Positions 46,501-58,082 of a DNA stretch of 64,000 nt are shown one piece after another. The position numbers were made by a program, and so were the translations under genes. The stretch spans positions 186,001 through 250,000 of the forward strand of contig JAHGAU010000040.1 of the NCBI GenBank assembly GCA_019925105.1, read 5' to 3'. Within the stretch, counting starts at the first letter, position 1. The number at the start of each line of letters is the position of its first letter. The notes beneath the pieces were generated by a model. It worked only from the letters and a program-made list of their open reading frames with translations, ran no database searches and was not told the DNA's origin. This DNA is from Niebla homalea. Taxonomy: Eukaryota; Ascomycota; Lecanoromycetes; Lecanorales; Ramalinaceae.

Positions 46501-49500
46501 AGCCCTGAAACGCGATTTCGTCCGGGGGGTTCCGGGGCAGATATCGTTTTTTATGATTTACCCCCCTTTTGAAATATTTTTTCAATTTTATTATTTTATA
46601 TATTAAATTTATACCAATAAAGAAACGTATAATCCATATAGGTAAATAATATTAATAATAATCGTTTTAATAACTTCGGGGAGTTATAAGGCCGTCTTAA
46701 AGGGCCCTTAAACCCAGTAAAAACGTAATATACGGCCTATAATATTAAGTTTTAAGCCCGGTAAGATTATTATTTAACTTAAACGTTTAAAATAATCCTT
46801 AAAGGTTACCTTAAATATAACGATATTAATTGGATCTCCGGGTTATAATCCGGGCTTATTTAAGTACTTTTTATAAAAAACTTTAATTAATCCTTAAATA
46901 TAAAGGAATTCTTTTACGTCGGCATAATATTAAATATTATACGGGGGTAAGTTTATTTATTTAATTTTATATTATAGCTTTTATTTTTAATTAATATATT
47001 AAGAATTAATAATTTCTTTAAGTTCTTACTCCTTAATATCCTTTTTATTTATAATAACGGATTTAAAAAGTAAATTAATTTATCCCGATAATAATAGTTT
47101 TTCTTTAATCGGGATATAAGTTAAGTTACTTATATGGAAAATAAGGTAAGCCCGGAAAATATTTAAAACGTTTAATTTATAAAAAGAATAATATTATTTA
47201 AGGATAATATAAGGATTTAAGCGTTTATAATTTAACTTTTTATTAAATTAATTAATTATTAAATACTTAATATTTACGTAAACCTTATTATTTATTTTAA
47301 CCTTTACGTTTTAATATTAATAATTAACTTATTTAAACGTATTATTATAGGTTTTATTTAAATTAAAACGTATTATATTAAGAATTTCCTATATAGTTTT
47401 AATAATATCGGTAACTTCCTTAATTTAAAGTTATTTATAAATAATAATATATTTAATATTATTAAGACCGAATAATATCCTTAAATAAAAGCTTTTATTA
47501 AGGTAAAAAGGTATTATTTTAATCGATTAATTTAGGTTATTATTATCCATAAATTCTATTATAGGTAATTACCGTACTTAATCGTCTTATAAGTGATTTA
47601 CGTAAATTTAAAGTCCCTATTCCACCTTTTAGTTTATTCTTTTAATTTAATTATTACTTTTAATATAATAAGGAATCGAGGTTTAAGGGTTAATTTTAAG
47701 TTAATATAATAAAGAACGCTATATTTTATTAATAAATTGCGGGCCGTAATCTAAAATAATATTATCCGGAAAGCCGTAATACTTAAATACTTCCTTAATA
47801 AAGAATTAGGCTATCTCCTTAACGGAAATCGCTTTTTCTTTAATATAATAAAGGATATAATATTAACTTTTAAATAATATATAAATTATAATAAGGATAA
47901 CATTTATACTTTTATACTTAAATAATCCGGTAATAAAGTTAATTAAGAAATTAATTTATTTTCGTTCCGGGATTTTTAATTAATAGAATAGTTTTACGGG
48001 CTTTTATTACGGGGCCTTAAATTGAAAATAAATATTATAATTTAAAATATAATAATTAATATTATCTTATAAAGTAAATTAAAAAAAATACCGGGAGGTA
48101 AATTTAATTATATAATCCCGGTTAAAATAACTATTAATTAATTTATTATAAATATACTTTAAGACCTCCATAATAAACGGTATTAATACCTATAATTTAC
48201 CTTTATTAATAAGGATATCGGACTGAACCTTAATATAGATTAAAGATATACCTTTAAAATTAAATAGTCCGTCCTCTATAATTACTTTTTTGAACTTTAT
48301 TAAGCCTTTATCGGTACGGTTGGCTTTACGGATTTACTTATAAAACCCGAGTTTTTTAAGGATTAAATGGGCTGGTATTAGTGTTTTTTCCTTTCTATTT
48401 AAGGTTAAAATTTTAAGGCGTTTAAGGGATAAAACGGTTTAAAATTAATTTTTAACTTTATTATCGTCGTTACCTTAAGGTCAATAACCGGGTATTTAAG
48501 TAAAGGCGTTAACCTTATTATTTTATTTACCCGGGCGGTAAATAACCTTAAAATTAAACTTAAAGAAAGTATTAAAATACTTCGTTTAATATTTTATAAG
48601 CTTTTAACTCTTAATAAAATACTTTAAAACTTAGTTATCGTTAAAAATATAAAAGGGTTTTTTTATTACTTTTAGTTTTAACCGTTAATTCTTTAAATAC
48701 TTAATAATAATAAAAAGCTTTTTATTATAAATATTATAATTATATTTAATTAATAATATATTCTTAAAATAATAAGTTATTAAATATAATTTTTTAGCCT
48801 TATTATATTGGGAGAGAATACCGTTAAAAACGTAATTTAAAGAATCGGTTTTAAGGATTGTTTCTTTATTGGGATTATAATAAGTTAATACGGAAGCCGT
48901 AATAAGAGCCTTTTTAAGTATCGTATAAGTTTTTTAATACTTTAAGGATTAAATAAATAAGGTTTCCTTTTTAATAAGTTTTAAAAAAGGTTTTATTATT
49001 TTAAAGAATTAAGGAATAAATCTTTAATAAAAATTATAAAAGTTAATAAATCCTTAAAGGGCTTTTAAGTTAATAAGGACCGGCTAATCCTTAATCTTAT
49101 TTACTTTATTAAAGTCTACTTTTAACCCGTTAATAATAAAAATAAGACTTAAAAACTTAATTTATTAAACTTTAAATTCATATTTCTGGATATTTATTTA
49201 TAAGCCGGTATTACGTAAACATTTTAATATTAAGTATATATATTAAATATATTCTTTCTTAATAGCGTTATAGATAATAATATTATTTAAATAAACTTAA
49301 ATAAAAATATTTAAATAATTAAATAAAATTTTATTTATATATTATTAATATAAGGCGGGGTTATTAATTAAGCTGAAAGGTATAATTTTATACTTAAAAA
49401 CGTTTAACAAAGTAATAAATATTATAAAGTTTTTACTCTCCGGGTATATATAAAGCTTATTAAAGGCTATAATAATATCTAAGCGGGTAATTTATTTATA

Positions 49501-52500
49501 ACCAGTAACTTAAGATAATACCTTTTTTATTAAGGGAATAAGGTATTGATTCCTCTTAATAATAACGTTAATATTACGGTAATTTACGTATAATTATAAA
49601 TCGCCGTTGAACTTAAAGATAAAAAGGATAAAAGATCTATAAAGGGCTTTATTAAACTTAATAAATCCTTTTTTTAAGTTCTTAATAATATATTCCTTTA
49701 ATTTTTAAAGTTTATAATTTAAAAGCGGATAAATATAACTTTAAAGGGGAATCCTTTCCGAGGTTAAGTTAATTTTATAATTATAGTCCCAGTATAAGGG
49801 TAATTTATTTACCGTTACGTAATTAAAAATATCCTTAAAATTATAATATTCCGCTAAAAGTTTAATTATAATCTTATTTAAAAGGGTTATTTCCTCCGTA
49901 AAGTTATTTTTATAGGTTATTATAATAAAGATATTAATTAAGGTATTATTAAAGAAATCCAGGTAATTAATTAAGTTTATTATTGAAATATAAAAGGTTT
50001 AAATCCCTTTTTCCTTTTAAGTTTTTATAATAATATAGAAGGCCGTTATATTAATAACTTTAATTAAGAAGGGCCTTTTTTCCTTAATAAGCTCCGGGAA
50101 AAAAAAATCATTTAATAATTTCTTCTTCTTTTCTTGGGGCTTTAATAGCTCCAATTTTTTATTTTCTAAAAGTATATTTAAAGCTTAATAAATTAAGGTT
50201 ATAGTTTAAAGGAATTCCGGAATAAACTTTACGTTTTAATAATTAACCTTATTATAATTATATTAATTTAATATAAAGAAGATTTTATTGGTTATAAGGT
50301 AGGCGAATACGTAATACCGTTTTATTTAAGGTTTTCTAAGGATTATATTGTATATCTTAAGTTAAATAATAAATATAAAGGATTAACTTTTTAAATAATT
50401 TTTTATAATTATCCGGGGATAAATTATATAAATAATAGGCCGTAAGTATTTACTTTTATAATCTTGAATAAGCTTAGGTCGGGAAAGGGGTAAAAAAGAA
50501 ATTTAAAATATTACGTAAATTCATAAAATAATTCATTTATTAATAAAATAATAATTAATAATACTTAAATTAATTAAGAAGGATAAAAAAAAGTATTAAT
50601 CTTTATAACTCGTAAACCCGTTAACAATCTAGGGTTTATTATTTTAAATATTAAAAAAAATTTTAATGCTTTTAATATATTTAATTATTAAAATTTAAAA
50701 GTAATATATATTTTTATCCTTTATAACGATTTTTATAAAGCTTAATTTTTTATTAATAATCCGTCCGAGTTATTAAATAAAATATCTTTAAGGGTATAAA
50801 AAATCCGGTTACTTTAATTATAAGTAAATTCTTTATTTAAGTTAAAAGTAATATAATAAATTTAAACGGAACGTTCTTAAATATTATTTTAATTACGTTA
50901 ACGGTTAAGGTAATCGGCTTAAAAATAATTCTCTTAATAAATAAAGTATTTAATATCCAAAGGAGAAGCTGGCTTTATAATAATAAAAGTAATTTATTAA
51001 AACTTAAATCTTCTGAAATTTTTTATTCCGCCGGGGAATTTAAAGGAAATAATACGGGTTTTTATAATTTTTTTAATTTCCTTAATAAGGGTTTTATTCG
51101 GGTTAAGGGTTTTTTATTAACGGTAATATTCTAAACGTTAAAAACGGTCTATCCTTTTAAGGTATATACGGGTCTCGTTTAAGCTATTTAGATTATAATT
51201 TCTTTAAAGGAGGTTTTTATAAAGCCGGTTAAAAAGTCGGATAATTAATTTATAAATTATAATTTTCAGATTCCTCTCGAGATTTATATATTTAAAGATT
51301 TTAATTAAACGGATAAAGTTAAAATAAAATATAATAAATTTATTTTTAATTAATATTCTTAAAACTTAAAAATTATTAATTTAATCTTTTTCTTAATTAA
51401 CGTTTTTAAAAATTCAATTTAAAAAAATTTAAAATTCCTTAAAAGTTTAAAAGTTTAATAAGGTATTATCGTTATATTCCGTTTTTAATTATTCAAGGAC
51501 TTTAAGACTTAATAATATTAAGATATTATTAATTTAAGTTTATATAATTAAATATTAATCCTTATTTATCTGGAGTTTAATAATAACGTAATATTTAAAG
51601 AAACGGTATTAATTATAGTTTTCTTTAAAAAAAGGTTTAGGATCCTTAATTTTAATTAATTTAAACTTTTTATAAAGGGTAAGGGATATTATAAATCGGT
51701 AAAATAAAAGGGTTAAATTATTCTATCGGAGATTTTTAAACTTAATAATAAAGTTTATATTTTAACCTTTTAATTTACGGTTACGGATTTTTAATGTTTT
51801 AAGACGGTTTAAGTTTTCTAAAGGATAAAGGAGGGGAGTTACCGTAATTTTATTATTATAAGCGGGTGGTTTAATTTATTTTTAATTATAAGTCCCTCTT
51901 AATATCGTTTAATTTTATTTAAAGGATTTATACCTTATTATTTACGTTTTTATAATATTATATATTAACGTTATATTCTTAATATAAAAAATCCAATTAC
52001 TTTAAGAATTCCTTAAATCTTTTAAATAATACGGATTAAGAGGTAAAATAAGTATAAATCTTTATAAAATATAAAGTATATTTAATTAATTTTTTCGGGG
52101 TAATACTTTTTAATTTATAGTAACGCCGGCGGGCAATATAGTCCTTATATCCCCCGTAATTATTATCGGAAATTAAATTCTTAATAATTAAGTAATTTAT
52201 CGGGTCCTTATTTTTTCTATTTTACCGGAAAAGGGCCTTATCCTTAATAAATGGTATTAATTGATCGGGGTCCCCTTAAAAATTACTTTATAAGTTATAT
52301 TTCGATATAAAAACCTTTAATAAAAAGGATTATTAAGGTTTATTATCCATAATCCCGGTAAATAAGGGGTAAATAAAAGGTAGGTTAAAGTTAAGGAAAG
52401 ATAAAGGTAAATGGAAGAAAAGATTAGGAAAAGGGAAAAAGATGGGTTTCTTAACCCTTCCGTTAAACGGATTCTGTATTATAAGGGTAATATTATAAAG

Positions 52501-53038
52501 TAAAATAATAAAGTTTATATTATAATAGGGTTTAATATTACTCCCTTATATTATAAAGTATTCCTTAAAGTGTTTTTTCTTCCGGGTATTAAATACCCTA
52601 TATTATAAAATAAGTATAAAATTAAATATCTTAATTAAAGGTTTTAAAGAGAAAAAAAGGTAAATAATAAATAAGGATTCTATAAGCTCCTATAAACTTA
52701 TTTTTAATTAAATTTATAATAATTCTTTTAAGGTTTATTTTACTTATAGCCTTTAAATCGCTTTATTAAAGCTTAACCCTTAAATTAATTCTTTATATAG
52801 CTTAATAAAATTAATATTTACCTATTTAAAGCTATTATAACTTCCCGTCTTAATTATCGATATTTTTTTATGGCCCGTCCGGATATTAATCGTTATACGT
52901 TTAACCGTAATTACCGCCTATTTAATATTATTTTTAACTATTAATTTACTGTCCGTTACTAGTAAATATTATTAATAAAAGCCTTTATTTTACCTCGTTA
53001 CTCCTTATGAGGGCGTAAATAGGTTAACTTTAATATAA

Positions 53039-53254
53039 TATTAAAGTATAAGCTTCTTTAAAATAATTAAAAAATAAAGGGTATATTATATATAATTAAA
53101 GATATTAAAGTATAGAGGTATAGGAGTAAAGGGGCCGAAGGCCTTAATATACCCAGTCGGTGACACTCTTGGGTGCCGGATTAACCCCGGGCTTGGCCCG
53201 GGATAGGCCCGGTAGGGCCTACTCCTGAGTTACTAACACCCCTGAACCCTGACA
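53039..53254 (-). repeat. 5' LTR of the Gypsy element (right side)
   Basis: 216 bp, same length as the left LTR. The inner (left) half is fully RIP-mutated (TATTAAAGTATAAG for TGTTAGAGTGCAAG); the outer half is GC-rich and ends CCCTGACA at the TSD. Confidence 0.92.
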
Positions 53255-53767
53255 AATATAATATTATTTATAAATTAATTTAATTTACGTTTTACCCGTT
53301 TTTAATATATTTATAATTTAATATAATTATAATATACGTAAGTATATAAGTTAAAATAAACTATTAATAATTTTTTCTTATTTAAATTTCAAAATTTAAT
53401 TAATTATTTAATTATTTTTAATTAAGATTTATTTTATAATATATTTAATATCGTCTAAGAATAAAATAAGGATTAATTAATAAATAATATTTATAATTTA
53501 ACCTTATATAATTAAATTCTTAATACCGTAAATAATTTTTATATTATTTAAGTAAATTATTAATAAATTCTTTATTAATATAGTATATCATTATTATAAA
53601 GTTTTAAATATAATTATTATTTTAAGAATATTTATATAAGCTGTTTTTAATTAAGGAGATAACCTATAAGTAAAGGTAAATTCCGGGGTAAGTATATCCT
53701 TAGTATCTTTAAGTAAATAACCACTTATACCGTAAGTAAATAACGCGTTAATATAAAGGTAATACCG

Positions 53768-53930
53768 TGTTACGTCCAAGCAATACAGATACCAATATAG
53801 GCATAGCGCAGGGGCTTAGGGCTATGTATGCTTGGCGCGCACCCACATAACTAGCAACACCGTCCATAGTTGCAATCGAGGCAGTTACCACTCCACCCTC
53901 AATACCTGCACTTCGTCTTTTTCCCTGACA
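53768..53930 (+). repeat. TRIM-family LTR, nearly RIP-free
   Basis: 163 bp, starts TGTTACGT and ends CCCTGACA. It is the best preserved copy of this LTR in the window and matches 38059-38221 with few differences. Confidence 0.88.
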
Positions 53931-54980
53931 AATGGTAGCAATAGCTTCAGTTATCTGAGCCTTTGATATAGATATTGTACAACCTTTAACACCCTGTTAT
54001 TTACAGCGGTGACTACGTTATAGCTTATCCACTTAATACCTTATTACCGGAGTCTTTCACTAAACATTTTACCGTTATAACTTCACTATTATTTATATTA
54101 ATAGCCTTAATTAACTCGATTATATTATCCTCGATATCGATATATATATTAATCCTTAAATTAACTGGATCACTTATATCTTAACCTTTATTTTTAGAAT
54201 CCAGCCTTATATCCTTTATTTTATTAATAAGCTTATTAGTAAGTTACTTTTTACTTAAACTTTACCTTATTATCCACGACCTTTATATAAGATTTATACC
54301 TCTTAAATCTCTTATTAAATTAATACCCATAGTTAAAGTATTATTATTACGGGTCCTTCTTACCATAATACTTAAAGATTTTTACCGGAAATTTACTCCA
54401 TTATAAAAGCCATCGCATCAGAAAGAGCCCTTAGTTAAGCTATATATATCTACAGTAGATAACCATAAAAGCACTATTAAAAACGATAATAAAGAGCTCC
54501 GTAAGGCCGTTACCTATATTATAGCGGACGTCGTATAAAAGGTTTAAAAGATTAAGGCTTTCATAAATATTCTTTTAATAGAAATACTTATAAATTAATT
54601 AAATAATAGCTAAAACTTTATTATGTTTATAAGGATTACCTATTCCGTACGGCTGGCTAAGTAAGACCCGACTCGGTTAATCCACGGATATTACGGATTT
54701 AAGCGATTTAGCTTATTTATAAATTACTTAAATCTACGATTATTTCCCGGGTAAAATCGCGATAATTACCCGGCTTATAATTTTTCGATTTTTTAACTTT
54801 CCTTTAATAATTAACCTTAATACTTAATAATTATTACTTCTTTTTACTTCCTTAATATACTTAATATTAAATATATTTAATCCTTAGCCCCGGAACCGTT
54901 TTCTTTTATAAAGACTTTAACCTTACCGTCGCAATAAAGGCGTTACGGTCTTTCTTTTTATAATATATTTATTATATATA

Positions 54981-55212
54981 ACGTACGTATACCAAGAGCT
55001 TATCGGGCATTAGTACCCAAAAAGGTATAGTGGCTTAGCGCGTATATTTATATTACGCACCTTCATAGCTAGGTAGACACGGATCATACATATTATACCC
55101 ACCTTTTTACCTCAGTACTCTCAGTACCTGACAAATGGGCGCATGCCAAGAGCTTATCGGGCACTAGCACCCAAAGGGGTATAGTGGCTTGGCGCGCACA
55201 CTGCACATAATA
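54981..55212. repeat. Second LTR-like repeat family, two copies
   Basis: The sequence around CCAAGAGCTTATCGGGCA occurs at about 54990-55060 and again at 55145-55212. The first copy is RIP-mutated and continues to a CCTGACA end at 55133; the second is RIP-free and stops at the TACCG duplication. The layout (CTTGGCGCGCAC box, CTGACA end, then AATGG) is like that of the TRIM LTRs, so they may be distant relatives. Confidence 0.5.
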
Positions 55213-58082
55213 TACCGTAACCGGGTTATTAAAAGCCGTTTTAAATATAAGCCGTTATAATTATTTAGCAGCTTTTATTATTAAGAAAAATCTTTACGGA
55301 TTTTATTATTTATATAAATTTATTAATAATTAATTTTTATAAGTTTATTATATAGCTTAAAAAAAATTTATCTTAATAATATTATTTTAATTATAAAGCT
55401 TAATAAATTTATTAAAAATTTAAGTATAATATATTTAATTAAACGGCTTTTAAAGATATCTTTAATACCTTAAATTATTTATTATAACTTATTTTATAAT
55501 AAATATACCTTTATTATTATAATATTTATTTTAATATTTAAGAAGTTAAGTATAATACTTATAAAGTTTTTCTTAAGGTTTATAAATAACTTAAATTTAT
55601 TATATAAGTAATTAAAAACTTAATTAAAAACCTCAAAGTTAATCCTTAACAAGAATATATTTAGGAAATTATTTAAATAATAAAATATAATATTAAAATT
55701 AAACTTAATAATAAATATTTAATATAAGTTTTTTATTATAAAATTAAATAAGAATAATACGGTTTTTAATTTAAAAAGGAAAAAATACTTAATATAATAA
55801 GTATTATTTTACGTAAATTTAAATAATTATTAATTATTTATAAATATTAAAATATAACGGAAAATATTAAATAAGTCCTTTTTAATAAGTATAAAGTCCG
55901 GACTTTATATAATTATTATATTAATCGCTTTATTAATAAATATATACTTAAAAGCCTTATAAAGGATATCGATTCCATTATTAATAGATTCTTTACGGGG
56001 GTATAAGAAATCGTAAATATAACGTTATTTATTGTTATACTTAAAAGTTAAAATTAATAAGAAATATATATATAGTTTATTAAAGACGTACGTATAAATA
56101 ATAAAACGGTTCTTAATTAATTATTTATAGATATTATTATTTAATATAATAAGGTTTTTTATAATTAACGGGTAAAATAAATAGATTATAAACTTATTAA
56201 GGCCGTAATAACTTAATTTTACCTTAAAATAATTTAATTACCTTATTAATAAGCGGTAATTACAGTTTAAGTAATAATATAATTAAAAATCCTACTTTTT
56301 AACTTTAAATAAAACTTTTTATTTATTTAATTATTATTTATATTTAATACATAATAAAATAAATTTTTATTAATATTTATTAAAGACGAAAAAATAATTA
56401 TAGAGTTAATTAATTATTTATTATAGGGTTATTTAAGTAATAATATATTAAGATTATTTTATTAAGTATAATCTTAAGCCTTATAAAAACCTTTATAATT
56501 ATAATATATATAATTATGTTAATACTTAAAATCGGATATTATATACTTATTTTTATTTTAATTATAATAAACTTAATCCTTTTTATCTTTATATCTTAAC
56601 GTTATTATAATAACCGATTATAAAGTTAAGGAAACTATTATATTAAAATAAGGTTTTAAAACGTTATAAATTTTATTTACGTTATAAGTTATTTAATTTT
56701 CTGGTTTATTTTAATTATAAATTATTATATAATTAATAAAAATATAATAATATTAAATTATAAAGTTAAAAATATATAAAATTAATAACTTAAAGAAATA
56801 AGCCCGGTATATTATAAAAACTTTATATATTTTAAGTTATTTTTCCAGATTAAAGTAATAAAGAATTATAAAGTAAATTTTAATATTAATAAATAATAAT
56901 TAATATTTCTTTTTAAACGTATTTTCTTTATTTTAAGGTTTAACTTTAAAGGAATAATATTTTATTATAATCCTTTTAAGGGTTAAATAGTTTAAATCCC
57001 CTTTTTATATAACGGTAAATTAAGACTTTTTAATTAAAGGAAATTTAATATAAATATTATAATATTTATAAAGAAATATATTTAATAAAATATTTTTAAA
57101 GGATATTTTATATTTATTATAATATAAACTTTATAAAGCTTCCGATTTTAACGTTATACTTTATACTTTAACTTAAGGTTATTTATATTAAGGGAAAAAC
57201 GGTTAAGATTATTAATAAAATATATAGGTAAATAAGGTATATCCGGTTAATACGTATAGTTATTTTTTTGCTTATAGTATTTATAAGGGTAAGGTTTTAA
57301 GTTAATTAAGTTATTAAATAAAAGGTTTTTATATATAATAAATCTTAATTTCTTATATATTATTATTATTATTATTATTAAAATTAAAAATAATAAACTT
57401 AATTAACGGCTATAAACTTATAATATAAATATAATAAAATTAAAATTAAAATATAAACCCGGATATAAATTTATTATTAATAAGCTTTTTAATTTAATTA
57501 TATAAAATAGAATCTATTATTTTTTTAACCGTAAAAAATACCTTAACCGGTCTTTTTAATAATAAAAATCCCGGGATAACTTTATTATATAAGGTTAATC
57601 GGGTAAAATAAACGGTAATAATAAGGTTAAAACGGGTAAATATAATAACAAATATATTAAATAATTTATTAAATATAAAAATAATAAAAAATAATAAATT
57701 TTTAATAAAAAGGATATATATAAAGTAATTTTAATAAAAACCGTTATCCAAATAAATCCTTAAGGATAAGATAAAGAATTCAGGGATTTAAATAAGCTGG
57801 CTTATATAAATCTCTGAGCTCCCTTATACGGCCCCTAAAGAGCCGCTTAACCGATAAGTGGCTATTCCGCATGTCCGGCAAATTAGCTAGTAGCTAAACT
57901 ACACCCTAACTCAGTCTCGTCGTGCAACCATCCCCTCGCGATGGTAAGCCCCAGGATTTCCAGCCAACTCAGCTTCCCCTTTTTGGCACCGTGTTGATTG
58001 CCAGACTTGCCCCCATCTTGCCACTCGCCTTTCCTTTCCCTGAATCCCTCACTGAGCACATGCACTCTCTCGCCCTTTTTCT

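Larger units (their letters stand above)
45979..53254 (-). mobile_element. Complete Ty3/Gypsy LTR retrotransposon, inactivated by RIP
   Basis: A 7276-bp element with 216-bp LTRs at both ends and a perfect TSD, AATAT (45974-45978 and 53255-53259). The orientation is minus: a G-rich polypurine tract, seen as C10 on the plus strand at 46199-46208, lies next to the left LTR, and the RT active site reads VYLNNIIIYN on the minus strand at 49296-49267, the Gypsy YLDDI-IYS box with both Asp codons turned into Asn. The RT position about 4 kb from the 5' end, with 3 kb after it, fits the Gypsy order RT-RNase H-integrase. The 3' untranslated part (46280-46500) has short repeats. No frame survives. Confidence 0.92.
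53768..55212. mobile_element. Composite small LTR insertion, 1.4 kb
   Basis: This begins with a 163-bp LTR (53768-53930) of the TRIM-like family, followed by the same AATGGTAGCAAT leader. The interior is unlike that of the element at 38059. A 5-bp TACCG lies on both sides (53763-53767 and 55213-55217), which supports one insertion unit. The right end is not a matching LTR but two copies of another LTR-like repeat. It may be a recombinant or a second nested insertion; the right boundary is uncertain. Confidence 0.5.
37751..57907. mobile_element. Outer element of about 4.4 kb, split by four nested insertions
   Basis: The ends (37751-37938 and 57723-57907) match the two ends of the 439-bp unit to its left. 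Taking out the four nested elements and one copy of each TSD leaves about 4379 bp in five pieces: 37751-38058, 39273-39762, 45591-45978, 53255-53767 and 55213-57907. All are strongly RIP-mutated and no coding motif can be read, so the class is open. A 9-bp inverted match (CTAATTTGC at 37312 against GCAAATTAG near 57878) hints at terminal inverted repeats, but not at the very end of the right side. The right end lies 176 bp from the 3' end of the Str2-like gene. Confidence 0.55.

Noticed and set aside
30290..57722. AT-rich DNA as mitochondrial insertion or centromere
   Set aside because: LTR pairs, TSDs and decayed Copia, Gypsy and LINE motifs explain most of it; CG is kept while CA/TG is lost, which fits RIP.
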